Part shown: one piece after another, positions 17,504 to 26,934 of the stretch
Layout: every line of letters begins with the position of its first letter
Numbering within the stretch: the first letter of the stretch is position 1
Source of the DNA: JAPPHA01 sp963662815
GTDB lineage: Bacteria > Pseudomonadota > Alphaproteobacteria > Rhodobacterales > Rhodobacteraceae
Assembly: GCA_963662815.2 (NCBI GenBank)
Contig: CAXXWA010000041.1
Span: 1-64,000 of the forward strand
Direction of reading: 5' to 3'
Length of the DNA: 64,000 nt
Notes under the pieces: model-generated
Databases searched by the model: none
The model's input: only the letters and a program-made list of their open reading frames with translations
Told to the model about the DNA's origin: nothing
Made by a program: the position numbers and the translations under genes

Positions 17504-18343
17504 ATGACCGCGACGCGGGAACTTGGCGGCATCGGAGAGGTTGCCGCGCGATTCGACGCCGTCGTCTTCGACCAGTGGGGCGTCCTTCACGACGGAACGG
17601 CGGCCTATCCGGGCGCGAGGGAGACCGTCGCGGCGCTGCGCGCGCGCGGCGTCCGCCTTGCGGTCCTGTCGAATTCCGGCAAGCGCGCGGATGCGAATTC
17701 GGCGCGAATGAAGTCGCTCGGATACGACGAGCGACTCTTCGACGTCTTCATGACCTCCGGCGAGGCGCTCTGGCTCGATGCGGCGTCCGGCCGCATCCGG
17801 CTGCGGAGACCCTTTGTCGTCGCGGGCGCCGCGGGCGACGGCGAAAGCTGGGCGGAGGGACTCGGCATGCGCCTCGCCGACCGCGTGGAAGATGCGGACG
17901 TGATCCTGTTGATGGGAGTTGCGGAGGGATCGGACGGATCCGGATCCCGCGAGGCGCTTGCATGCGCGAACGCACGCGGCATTCCGCTCGTCTGCACCAA
18001 TCCAGACCTCTGTTCGCCGAGGGCGGGAGGCGTGGTGCAGGTTTCGCCGGGAAGCTTGGCCGAATCGTACCGGAACTCAGGAGGAGACGTGACCTACTAC
18101 GGCAAGCCCTGGCGAAGGGTCTTCGATCTCACCCGCGAGAAGCTCGGCACGGAACCCGCGCGCATGCTCATGGTCGGGGATTCCCTGGAGCACGACATTG
18201 CCGGCGGACAGGGCGCCGGGTGGTCGACGCTCCTCGTCGGGACAGGCTTGCAGGACGGTCGCATATCGGCCGGAGGCTCCCCGGACGGAAGCCCGCAGCC
18301 CGACTTCACGATTCCCGCGCTTGGCCGGTGGCATGCAGCTTGA
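17504..18343 (+). CDS. HAD-superfamily class IIA hydrolase (TIGR01459 type)
   Basis: From the ATG at 17504 the product is 279 residues. FDAVVFDQWGVLHDG is the nucleophile motif I of the DxWGVLHDG subgroup. LAVLSNSGKRADAN is motif II, YYGKPWRRVFDL carries the motif III Lys and MLMVGDSLEHDIAGG is motif IV. It should remove phosphate from a small metabolite such as a sugar phosphate. The gene overlaps the class II aldolase gene by 11 bp, so the two are co-translated. Confidence 0.85.
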   Translation: MTATRELGGIGEVAARFDAVVFDQWGVLHDGTAAYPGARETVAALRARGVRLAVLSNSGKRADANSARMKSLGYDERLFDVFMTSGEALWLDAASGRIRLRRPFVVAGAAGDGESWAEGLGMRLADRVEDADVILLMGVAEGSDGSGSREALACANARGIPLVCTNPDLCSPRAGGVVQVSPGSLAESYRNSGGDVTYYGKPWRRVFDLTREKLGTEPARMLMVGDSLEHDIAGGQGAGWSTLLVGTGLQDGRISAGGSPDGSPQPDFTIPALGRWHAA

Positions 18344-19310
18344 TCCGGAATTCCTTGCGCTTTCCGCTCGCTGCGGCCGCGATCCGCTGCGGATCCAGGG
18401 GCCGGGCGGAAACAGTTCGATCAAGTTGGGCAGCCGGATGTGGATCAAGGCTTCGGGAACTGAACTCGCGGATGCGGAGACGCGGCCGATATTCGTCGAA
18501 GTGGATCTCGCAGCCGCGCGCGCGGAGGCGGACGGGGCCGGGGACGGAAGCTGCAGGGCGGCCGCGGTCGATCCCTGCGCAGCGCTGCGCCCTTCGATCG
18601 AAACGACGTTTCACGCCATTCTCGACTGGCCCGTGGTCGTGCACACCCACTCCGTGGCGGCTCTCGTACACGCCGTCTCGCCGGAGGGCAGGGCGGCAGC
18701 CCGCGGGAAGCTGGCGAACCTAGGTGCCGAACTGGTGCCGTACCGGAAGCCCGGCCTGCCGCTGACCAGGGAGATCCGGCGCCGCGTCCGCGCGCGGACG
18801 CGCGTGATCCTGCTCGAGAACCACGGCCTCATCGTTGCCGGACGCACGGCCGCTGAAGCGTCCGATCTCATGGAAGACGTCGAGGCGCGGCTCGGGATGC
18901 CGGTCCTCTGGCCTTGCCCCGATCTTCCGCGGGATCCCGCGCCGGCCGGATACGCCTGGGCCGGGGACGCGACGGCAATCGGCGCCGACCTGCGGCTGGC
19001 CGGCATCGCGCAGGCCGGTTCCTACTACCCGGACCACGTGGTGTTTCTCGGGCCCGGCCTCGCGCCCCCTGCGGACGGCAACGCGCCCGCCGTCCTGGTG
19101 GCCGGCGCGGGCGTGGGAATCCGGCCGGACGCGACACCGGCGCAGCGGGCGATGGTCCGGTGTCTCGCCGACGTTCTGATCCGCCTTCCTGCTGGCTGGA
19201 CAGCGGATCCGATCGGCGCCGCCGCCGAGGCCGAGCTGCTCGACTGGGATGCGGAAAAGTACCGCCAGGCGCTTGCGGGACGCGGAACAGGTGCTGGCGC
19301 TCGGCGTTGA
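18333..19310 (+). CDS. Class II aldolase/adducin-family protein (long form)
   Basis: The start MQLDPEFLALSARCGRD at 18333 overlaps the HAD stop. GPGGNSSIKLGSRMWIKASG is the phosphate-binding segment, VVVHTHSVAALVHAV holds two metal-binding His residues and VILLENHGLIVAGRT the third. At 325 residues it exceeds the usual 200-260 because of an added C-terminal domain (about 215-325). It is the second class II aldolase of this region and lies directly before the FGGY kinase, whose product is a reasonable substrate. Confidence 0.85.
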   Translation: MQLDPEFLALSARCGRDPLRIQGPGGNSSIKLGSRMWIKASGTELADAETRPIFVEVDLAAARAEADGAGDGSCRAAAVDPCAALRPSIETTFHAILDWPVVVHTHSVAALVHAVSPEGRAAARGKLANLGAELVPYRKPGLPLTREIRRRVRARTRVILLENHGLIVAGRTAAEASDLMEDVEARLGMPVLWPCPDLPRDPAPAGYAWAGDATAIGADLRLAGIAQAGSYYPDHVVFLGPGLAPPADGNAPAVLVAGAGVGIRPDATPAQRAMVRCLADVLIRLPAGWTADPIGAAAEAELLDWDAEKYRQALAGRGTGAGARR

Positions 19311-20568
19311 CATCGGGACCACCGGGGTCCGCACCGCGGTTGTCGACGCCCGCGGACGGATCCTTTCCTCGGCGCGCAAGGCTCATCTCTCGCCTCAGGA
19401 CGGAGACGTCGATGCGGAGGACTGGTGGCAGGCCGTCCGCCTTTGCCTGGGGGAACAGGTTGCCGGTGCCGCCGGGGCCGGGATCGACACGCAGCAGATC
19501 GCGCGCATTGCTGTCGACGGCACCTCGGGCACCATGGTTCTGGTCGACGGGGCGCTTGTGCCCGTGACGCCGGCGCTCATGTACGATTCCGCCGGGTTCG
19601 ACGACGAGGCCGCGCGGATCGCGGAACATGCGGAAGCGGATTCGATCGCTCGCGGCGCCGGTTCAGCAGTCGCGCGCATGCTCCGCCTGCAGTCGCTCGA
19701 CGGCGCCGGGGCGGCGCGGCACCTGCTGCACCAGGCAGACTTCGTGCTCGCGCGGCTGGCGGGCCGTGCCGTCGGCAGCGACGAGAACAACGCGCTCAAG
19801 CTAGGCCACGACCCGGCTGCGGGTGCCTGGCCGGGGTGGTTCGCGCGCGCCGGCATCAGGCGCGCACTCCTCCCGGAGGTTCATCCTGCGGGCGCCGCAG
19901 TTTCCGCGATCGACCGAAGCGTTGCCTGCAGCCTCGGCCTTTCCCCGGATCTTGTGCTCCACGCTGGCACCACCGACAGCATCGCGGCGTTCCTTGCAGC
20001 CGGCGCGTGCATGGTTGGCGACGCCGTCACGTCGCTCGGCACCACGCTGGCGATCAAGATCCTGTCCGCATCGCGCGTCGATGCGCCGGACCTCGGGATC
20101 TACAGCCACCGGCTCGGCAGCAACTGGCTCGCGGGCGGCGCTTCGAACACGGGCGGCGGCGTTCTCGCCGCCCACTTCCGGCCGGAAGAGATCGAGGCGC
20201 TGAGTTCCGAAATCGATCCCGGCGCGGCATCGGGGCTCGACTACTACCCGCTGAAGCGGCCCGGCGAGCGGTTTCCGGTTCGCGACCCGGCACTGGAACC
20301 GCGCCTGACGCCGCGTCCGGAATCTCCCGTCCGCTTTCTGCAGGGCATGCTCGAGGGCATGGCCGAGATAGAGCGGAGGGGTTACGGCGCCCTGGAGTCT
20401 CTCGGCGCGCCCGCACCGCGGAGGATTTTCACGGCAGGCGGCGGCGCCCGGAACGCGGCCTGGACGGAGATCCGGCGCAAGAGGATTCCCGCGGAGTTCG
20501 TGGACGGGAGGGAGCACGAGGCATGCGTCGGCGCCGCCCGGCTCGCGCTCGGACTGTTCGGAACCTGA
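19291..20568 (+). CDS. FGGY-family carbohydrate kinase
   Basis: The chosen start is GTG 19291 (VLALGVDIGTTGVRTAVVDA), giving 425 residues; ATG 19249 would add 14. GVDIGTTG is the first phosphate-binding loop. IAVDGTSGTMVLVD and VLHAGTTDSIAAFLA belong to the FGGY_N sugar-binding half, and the C-terminal ATP-binding half includes RIFTAGGGARNAAWTEIRRK. It overlaps the aldolase gene. FGGY enzymes phosphorylate pentoses, polyols or sugar acids at a terminal hydroxyl. The product would feed the adjoining aldolase. The length is slightly short of the usual 450-520. Confidence 0.87.
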   Translation: MLALGVDIGTTGVRTAVVDARGRILSSARKAHLSPQDGDVDAEDWWQAVRLCLGEQVAGAAGAGIDTQQIARIAVDGTSGTMVLVDGALVPVTPALMYDSAGFDDEAARIAEHAEADSIARGAGSAVARMLRLQSLDGAGAARHLLHQADFVLARLAGRAVGSDENNALKLGHDPAAGAWPGWFARAGIRRALLPEVHPAGAAVSAIDRSVACSLGLSPDLVLHAGTTDSIAAFLAAGACMVGDAVTSLGTTLAIKILSASRVDAPDLGIYSHRLGSNWLAGGASNTGGGVLAAHFRPEEIEALSSEIDPGAASGLDYYPLKRPGERFPVRDPALEPRLTPRPESPVRFLQGMLEGMAEIERRGYGALESLGAPAPRRIFTAGGGARNAAWTEIRRKRIPAEFVDGREHEACVGAARLALGLFGT

Positions 20569-20730
20569 TCCGCCGCCCGCTTTGGCGGCATCGCAGGCAT
20601 GGCCACTCCGCCGAAACGGGGCGTTGCTGCAACCGGCGCAGCGCACCGGCAGCGGGCTCCGAAGGTCGAGACCGGGGAACCGCTCGCTCCGTTCGCGGAT
20701 GAGGAGACGGGATCCCCTGAAGGCTGGTTG

Positions 20731-21717
20731 TCAGAGATCGTGCATGAGCGCCGGTTCGGTGACTCTGAGGTCGTCCTCGAGGCTGCAGTTCGGGCGAATG
20801 CCCTTGGTTTCGAGATGCGCGTGAAACGCCTTGACCGCCTCGGCGGTCTCCAGCGCGCCCTCGACGACCGCGCGCATCATCCTGATCGTTTCTTCCGGGG
20901 CCTCGCTGAACAGGATCTTCCTGCCGAAAAGGGCGACGCGGGCACCGAACTTCTCGCTCTGCCTGACGAGCTCCAGCGTGTCCCTGGTCGTTCCCGAGCT
21001 TCCGCCGAGAACGCCGACGATGAGATGGCCGGGGTCGTACCCGGCGAGTTCCTCCATGGCATGCGGACCGTTGAAGGGGATCTTGAGGAACTCGGGGCGG
21101 TCGGCGCGCGTGAGGCCCGAAAGGCAGCGGACGATGCAGTCGTTGACGTATGCGGGAATGTAGTCCGCCTCTATTCCGATCTCGATTTGTGGATTGAAGA
21201 CTTCGAGAAAGTAGCGAATGCCGAGGTCCGACATCTCGTCCAGGAACCTCTGGTAGCTCTCCAGGAAGGACAGGTCGCGGTCGATGTCGTTGCTGAAAGT
21301 GATCGAATACAGGCCGAGATCCACGTATTCGCTTACGCGGGACAGTCGTGCCGAGCGGTAGTCGCGCGCCGGATGGCGCTTGTAACCGGAATGGCGCTGG
21401 CCCCAGATGTCGGTCGCGTCGTTCAGTCGAACGGCCGGAGTGACCGCCGAACCGGCGAAGATCCCCTCCGCCGCGAGCCGCTCTGCCGCGGACGCGGACA
21501 TCAGCATGACGTCGACGAGACCGGTTCCGGCGGTCGCGCGTATCGCCTGGAGGTGGTCCGTAAAGGTCTTCGAATGACCGGCCCGCGCCGTCGAGGGGCC
21601 GAACGCCGTGATGCCTCGGCCCATGTCGCTGTCCTTGGCGTCGGCGATGATGAAGTCCGTCGGACGGTATGCGCCCGCGCGGATGCGCTCCAGCTTCCTG
21701 TCGAGGCTCTTTTCCAT
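20731..21717 (-). CDS. DeoC/LacD-like class I aldolase
   Basis: The 328-residue product starts at ATG 21717 after GGAGACGGG. The fold is a TIM barrel: VDVMLMSASAAERLA, YSITFSNDIDRDLS and FLEVFNPQIEIG are successive strands. EFLKIPFNGPHAMEEL carries a Lys placed like the Schiff-base lysine of LacD/DhnA-type aldolases, and ALFGRKILFSEAP ends the phosphate site. It faces the kinase gene convergently. It may cleave the phosphorylated sugar made by the kinase; the substrate is not known. Confidence 0.72.
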   Translation of the reverse strand: MEKSLDRKLERIRAGAYRPTDFIIADAKDSDMGRGITAFGPSTARAGHSKTFTDHLQAIRATAGTGLVDVMLMSASAAERLAAEGIFAGSAVTPAVRLNDATDIWGQRHSGYKRHPARDYRSARLSRVSEYVDLGLYSITFSNDIDRDLSFLESYQRFLDEMSDLGIRYFLEVFNPQIEIGIEADYIPAYVNDCIVRCLSGLTRADRPEFLKIPFNGPHAMEELAGYDPGHLIVGVLGGSSGTTRDTLELVRQSEKFGARVALFGRKILFSEAPEETIRMMRAVVEGALETAEAVKAFHAHLETKGIRPNCSLEDDLRVTEPALMHDL

Positions 21718-21996
21718 GATTCCCGTCTCCCGATTTGGCCTGTTAGCCTGAGGCGATACGCGCGGTTGCCTTGCTGAATCCCCCGAGACGACCCCTGTTC
21801 CGATCCGGCCAGCACCGTTGGAACGGGTCTTTACCGTTTCGGGCGGCGGGGCATCAAGAGGATGGCGACGAGTGTTCGCGAGCGTTTCCACCGAATTGCA
21901 GACCGGATTCTTGACGGGGGCAGGCGGTGTATCTACCAAACGTGATGCCGGGCGGCCAACACGGACTGCCGTCTCATTAGCACTTGGAGCCGTGAC

Positions 21997-23139
21997 GTGA
22001 AGAGCATTGGTTGGGGCCTGATCGGCGGCGGCCGCGACAGTCAGATCGGCTTTGCGCACCGTGCGGGCTCAGCCCTTGACGGCAAGTTCCGGCTTCTTGC
22101 GGGGGCAATGGATGTCGACCCGGAGCGGGCCGTGGAGTACGGGGTATCGCTGGGACTGGCCCGGAACCGCGCATACCGAACGTGGCAGGACATGCTGGAG
22201 GGCGAGACGGGCCGCGAGGACCGGGTCGAACTGGTGACCGTCGCGACCCCCAACGCGACCCACTTCGAGATCGCAAAGGCTTTCCTGGAGGCGGGTTTCC
22301 ACGTGTTCTGCGAGAAGCCGTTGACCAGGACCGTCGGAGAGGCGCGGGAGGTCGTTGCCGCCTCACGGAGAGCCGGGCGGATCTGCGCCGTCAACTACGG
22401 CTATTCCGGTTACCCGCTGGTGCGGGAGATGCGGGCGCGGGTGCTGGCTGGCGATCTCGGGAACATCCGCGTGGTCGTCGCGGACTTCGCCGGAGGATTC
22501 ATGGCGGATGCGGCGGACGCGGACAATCCCCGCGTCCGCTGGAGGTTCGACCCGGCGAGCGCCGGCGTGTCCGCCGTGTCGATGGACGCGGGGATTCACG
22601 CCCTACACCTTGCCTGCTTCGTGACCGGCAGGCGGATCACCAGGGTCCTCAGCGACTTTGCTCACGGCATTTCGGGCCGCGAACTCGAGGACGACTCGCT
22701 GACCGCATTCAGGATGGAGGGCGGGACAATCGGGCGGGCCTGGGCGAGCGGGCTTGCGATCGGCCGCACCCACGGGCTCGCCCTCCAAGTTTTCGGGGAG
22801 ACAGGCGGGCTCCGGTGGCGGCAGGAACACCCGAACCAGCTGTACTGGACGCCGCTGAATGAAGCGACACGGGTGCTGGAACGCGGTTCGCAGTCCTTGT
22901 CCGCCCGGGCAACGCGGTCGAACCGGATCACCGTCGGCCATCCCGAAGGCATGATCCCGGCGTTCGCAAACATTTACCGCGACCTCGGCGACACGATTTC
23001 CGCAAGAAATGCAGGTCGTGAGCCCGACCCGCTAGCGATAGAGTTTCCCAAGGCCGAGGACGGGGTGCACTCCCTGGAAGTCATCCACGCAATGGTCGAA
23101 TCCGCCCGCAACGGCAGCCGGTGGACCGAGGTCGGCTGA
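21997..23139 (+). CDS. Gfo/Idh/MocA-family oxidoreductase
   Basis: The 380-residue enzyme has a Rossmann N terminus WGLIGGGRDSQIGFAHRAGS, the family EKPLTRT motif whose Lys is catalytic, and a second domain with MDAGIHALHLACFVTG holding the conserved acid/His pair. These enzymes oxidise sugars or inositols to keto-sugars or lactones using NAD(P). Together with the nearby MBL-fold lactonase this suggests an oxidation-to-lactone then hydrolysis route. The 279-bp gap to the divergent aldolase gene contains no gene; it should hold both promoters. Confidence 0.88.
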   Translation: MKSIGWGLIGGGRDSQIGFAHRAGSALDGKFRLLAGAMDVDPERAVEYGVSLGLARNRAYRTWQDMLEGETGREDRVELVTVATPNATHFEIAKAFLEAGFHVFCEKPLTRTVGEAREVVAASRRAGRICAVNYGYSGYPLVREMRARVLAGDLGNIRVVVADFAGGFMADAADADNPRVRWRFDPASAGVSAVSMDAGIHALHLACFVTGRRITRVLSDFAHGISGRELEDDSLTAFRMEGGTIGRAWASGLAIGRTHGLALQVFGETGGLRWRQEHPNQLYWTPLNEATRVLERGSQSLSARATRSNRITVGHPEGMIPAFANIYRDLGDTISARNAGREPDPLAIEFPKAEDGVHSLEVIHAMVESARNGSRWTEVG

Positions 23140-23356
23140 ATCGCCCGAACTGCCGGCCGGATTTCCGGAAATTGACTCTTCGATGTGGCCGTCCGGAAGG
23201 AAACGGGCATCGCCGCTTCGGAAACGGCTGGATTCAAAAGCCGGCGAATCCGGGCTGCCGCGCGCTTCCCCTCGAGGGCTGCAGCCTCTCCTGTACGCGG
23301 ATCCGCACGAACAATCGATTCCGTCCGCCGGACGTGAACGGAACCGGCGGAGGAGG

Positions 23357-24601
23357 TCATTCGCCTCCATGGCCCGACGGCTTGTGTCCGTTCCGGTTTC
23401 GGCGGAGAAGGCGGCCGATCTGGAAACTCGTTCGCGGCACGTACACATACTTGGTCCTGACCGAAGGCGTCGGCCGCCAGGCCATCCTCGCGATGCCCAG
23501 GATGCCGAGGGCGCAGTGAACGGCGCCGATGAAGACGAACATGGCGGATGCGCCGTAGGAATCGATCAGCAGCGACCCGAAGAGCGGACTCAGGATCGCG
23601 CCGACGGCGAAGAAGAACAGCAGCGACGCGTTGAGTTCGACAATTGCCGAGGGTTCGGCAAAGTCGTTGGCGTGCGCCGCCGCGACCGAATAGATCGGAT
23701 AGGTCAGTATTCCGAAGAGAATGGTCGTCAGGAACACGATGGCAATGCCGCCGGTCTGCAACGCCAGAATGAGCATGCAGCAGGCGACGGCCGCTAGCGA
23801 GAGGCTCACCAGGACGTTGCGGCGATCGTACCGGTCGGCCAGCCAGCCGACCGGATACTGGCCGATGGCCCCTCCGAGAATGAATGCCGCGAGAAAGTAC
23901 CCGATCTGGTCCTGGGCGAGCCCGATCTGCTGGCCGTAAACGGGCCCCACCATTCGAATGCATGCCGTCGTCAGGCCGGCGACGAATACCCCGGCCATGG
24001 CCATCGGCGATGTTCGGACGACCAGCATCGGCCGCAGCCGTTGCCGGGTCGGCGTCTCGGGTTGCGGAATGCGGGTCAGGACAAGAGGCAGCAAGGACGC
24101 GCTGCAGACGATCGCGAGCAATGCGTAGGACACGTAGGATCCAGGGTCGAGCACGCCGATCATGAGCTGCGCCAGCATGCCGCCGGCCATGTCGACGACT
24201 CTGTAGACGCCTAGCGTTCGTCCGCGGGTGGCGTTCGAGACCTTTGACTGAAGCCAGACCTCGACCACCGTGATGCAACCGGCGACGCACATGCCCGACA
24301 GAATGCGAAGCAGCGTCCAGGCCATGGCGTCGAAGATGAGCACATGCCCGAGAATCCCGATTGTCCCTGCGGATGCGAATGCCGCGAACGCGCGCGAATG
24401 GCCGATGATGCCGATCAGCCTCGGGCACCACCAGCATCCGAGGAAGAATCCAATGAAATGCGCCGATCCGAGCAGACCGATCTGGGCCGTCGTGAAGCCG
24501 AGTTCGATGCCGGAGAGGGCGTCGAGCGGTCCCAGCGCCCCTGAACTCAACTGCAGGAGCACGATCGTCAGGAACAGCGAAAAGAAGGATATTGCGAGCA
24601 T
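23357..24601 (-). CDS. Major facilitator superfamily transporter
   Basis: The 414-residue inner-membrane protein shows about 12 hydrophobic segments. The MFS signature between segments 2 and 3 is GCWWCPRLIGIIGHSRAF and its repeat between 8 and 9 is GQYPVGWLADRYDRRNVL, with a good DRYDRR loop. The resemblance is to YcaD-like drug/metabolite transporters. It converges with the Gfo/Idh gene, so it is not in that operon. The substrate is unknown. Confidence 0.85.
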   Translation of the reverse strand: MLAISFFSLFLTIVLLQLSSGALGPLDALSGIELGFTTAQIGLLGSAHFIGFFLGCWWCPRLIGIIGHSRAFAAFASAGTIGILGHVLIFDAMAWTLLRILSGMCVAGCITVVEVWLQSKVSNATRGRTLGVYRVVDMAGGMLAQLMIGVLDPGSYVSYALLAIVCSASLLPLVLTRIPQPETPTRQRLRPMLVVRTSPMAMAGVFVAGLTTACIRMVGPVYGQQIGLAQDQIGYFLAAFILGGAIGQYPVGWLADRYDRRNVLVSLSLAAVACCMLILALQTGGIAIVFLTTILFGILTYPIYSVAAAHANDFAEPSAIVELNASLLFFFAVGAILSPLFGSLLIDSYGASAMFVFIGAVHCALGILGIARMAWRPTPSVRTKYVYVPRTSFQIGRLLRRNRNGHKPSGHGGE

Positions 24602-25641
24602 CGTCAGTCCTCGGCCCTACGGGACGTCAATAAGCGCTTTCCGATGCGGCAATTGTCCAAATTCGACCTTGCGGGTCGCATAGTGACTTCCATTTCACGG
24701 ATCGCCTCGACGCGCTTCCCGCGAGAGGATGCAGCGGGCCGCCTTGCGGAAGAGTTCCGTTCCGGAACCCTGTGCGGCATCAAGCAGCGGAGGATCGGTT
24801 GCTCCGGCCCGGCTTTCCGGGGTTCGCTTCGCGAGTCGCTCGTCCGGATTGACCGGGGCAGAAAGGCGCAACCCGACCGGGTCCCCGAACGCATGTCGCT
24901 CCGAAGATTTGCGCATCGCCCGCAAGCGGCTCCGGTTGATGCGGGAGTGGACGGCTGCGCCCGAGGCCGCGCTTCGCGGTTTGCGCAAGTCCTGGCCTCT
25001 TTTTCTGTCTGCGGCGAATCCGCCGTCACGGGTCGAACCCGTTCGATCAGGAGTCGGCGCAGGACGTTTTCCGACACGTCAGTGCGGGAAACGCCGAAGA
25101 TCTGACCCGTTCGTCGGCCGCGGGCAAGGAGTTCTGCCGAGGCAACGCATCAGTTCCCTGCTGGCGGTTCAGATACCACCACCCTGGTTGCGGCGGGTTG
25201 GGATCTTCGATTTGATCGAGATTGTCGTTTGGGAGGGAAGGAGCCGAGCCTGGAATGCGAAGCTCCCAGCCCTGGAAATAGATGAACGGCCGATGACACA
25301 TTCCGTGAAGAACACGATCACTCGCTCGGAAGAGGAGACTGCCACGATCCACGCGGCGCCGGAAGTCGGCAACAGGAACTGGATCCCGGGGGCGGGCGAT
25401 CCCGGAGACGCGTCGAGGACTTGCCTGCACAGGCTGTAGCCTCAGGATGTGGAAGGGCTGCTGGAGATTTTCGGCCGCGCACGGTGCGCGGTGGTCTGCT
25501 GCTCAGCTTTGCTGCCGAGGCCGGGTTGTTCCGGCCTCGATGCAGTAGCCGGATTCTCGACGAGACGGAGAGGGCGATTTCAACCCCCGCCTGACGCTGC
25601 CCGGCGATTCCATGTAGCTGACACGCCCCGGCTCCGGGCCG
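24602..25641. other. 1-kb stretch without a recognised gene
   Basis: Open frames here are short, mutually overlapping and lack ribosome-binding sites. The best protein-like piece is on the minus strand around 25100-25300, with PFIYFQGWELRIPGSAPSLP and DPNPPQPGWWYLNRQQ. I cannot assign it, and it is probably a remnant. The right part runs directly into the truncated binding-protein gene. Confidence 0.4.
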
Positions 25642-25847
25642 TCACTCGAAGCGCGCCAGCTCCTTCCATGCGCCGTCCTTGACCACGGAGATGATGATCG
25701 TTTCGGCAGCCTGATGATCGTCCGCGGAGTATGAGATCTGGGTGTCCAGATACGGATGGTAGTAGTCGAGGCTTTCCATCGCCTTAATAAAGCTGTCGAT
25801 GTCAAGATCGCGGCCCGCCTTCTCCAGCGCCATCGTAAAGTTAATCG
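25642..25847 (-). pseudogene. C-terminal fragment of Liv-type ABC binding protein
   Basis: The frame encodes the last 67 residues, INFTMALEKAGRDLDIDSFI through SVVKDGAWKELARFE, of a branched-chain-amino-acid-type binding protein. It is about 90% identical (60 of 67) to the end of the complete protein at 35015-36166. Similarity stops at 25847, next to the left end of an IS30-family element. The remaining 5' portion is not found on the far side of the element. It is therefore a gene remnant cut by the insertion or by a later deletion. Confidence 0.85.
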
Positions 25848-25856
25848 GGGAACTAT

Positions 25857-26934
25857 ATCCCCCGTGCCACTCTGAAGTGCAACACCAGAGGTGGTGGCGG
25901 CCTGCGTCCTTCGACGCAGGATGTTGCAAATCGGCCAGATGGCGGCGACAGTCCCTGTGTTGTGAAGCAAGGAGGCTGCCATGCCGAAGGGCTGCCACAA
26001 CCTGACCCACGAAGTGAGATGCCAGGTTTGCGCCCTGTGGAAAGCGGCCGCTCGAACGGAGCGGTCGCAGCGCAGCGCGGCCGGGACCGGACGACGGTCT
26101 GCTACGAGATCCGGCGCGACAGCGGCGGACGCGGATACCCACAAGCAGCCGAATGTGAAGGTCTCGGCGCGGCGCGGCCTCGTCGGCTGCCGGGAAGATG
26201 ATGCCGGGAGCGGTGGCGCACGGTGGAGGACAGGCTGGCGGAGGGCTGGAGCCCGGACCGGACCGCCGGCCGCTTCCGCAAGGAGGGCATCCCGATGGCG
26301 GGCCGGGAGTGGATATGCCAATACGTCCGCGCCGACCGGAAGGCCGGGGGGCGGCTCTACCTGTTCCTGCGCCGGCGGGGCAGGAAGCCGAACTGGAAGG
26401 GCGGTCGCCACTCGGGCCGGGGCCGCATCCCGGACCGCACGGACATCTCCGAGCGCCCGGAGATCGTGGAGGCGAAGGAGCGGGTCGGCGGCCGGGAGGC
26501 GGACACGATCGTCGGCAAGCCGGCCGAACGCACGCGGCGCGCTGCGCTGTGCTGGCGGGCCGGGCGTCGGCAAGGAGTTCGCGGGCCATGCACGGGGCTT
26601 CTCGCGACGCCGTGCCACTCGTGGGAGGGTTGGGCGATGAGGACCGCGGCGCGCGGTCCGACCGGCGAAGGGAGGCGCGGAGTCGACCCCCGACCGGAGG
26701 CGCGGTCAGGGCCGGGATCCGCGCTCGACCCGGACGGTCCCCCTGCGGCCCCTCGCGGCTTGCACCGTCCGGAGAGCGCGGCTACGCTGCGTTTCGACGG
26801 GACTTCAGCCGCCTCGGGCCCCGGATCTCCGGCGCCCCGGGGCCTGGATTCGCCATCACAGGGCCATCTTCGGCACCCGAGCTGCGCGCTCGCTGCGGAA
26901 ATGGCCGGTGTTGCACTTCGGAGTGGAAGTGGGG
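25857..26934 (+). mobile_element. IS30-family insertion sequence, decayed
   Basis: Left end (from about 25857, TCCCCCGTGCCACTCTGAAG) and right end (to about 26934) are imperfect inverted repeats sharing TCCCCC and CTYGAAGTGCAACACC when the right end is read in reverse. The same right end recurs at 34804-34986 and both ends recur at 59758-60168. The interior carries a broken IS30 transposase. The size of about 1.08 kb is right for IS30. Another transposase element begins at the very base where the right end stops. Confidence 0.75.
25981..26580 (+). pseudogene. Frameshifted IS30-family transposase
   Basis: Three reading frames each hold one consecutive piece of the protein. The first starts MPKGCHNLTHEVRCQVCALWK. 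The second has GRDRTTVCYEIRRDSGGRGY, which is the IS30 helix-turn-helix (LGRDRTTVxxEIRRNRGxRGY). The third, from 26223, has AEGWSPDRTAGRFRKEG, GREWICQYVRADRKAGG and DISERPEIVEAKERVGG READTIVG, leading up to the first catalytic Asp. The catalytic core beyond that Asp is lost or scrambled. At least two frameshifts make the gene inactive. Confidence 0.75.
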
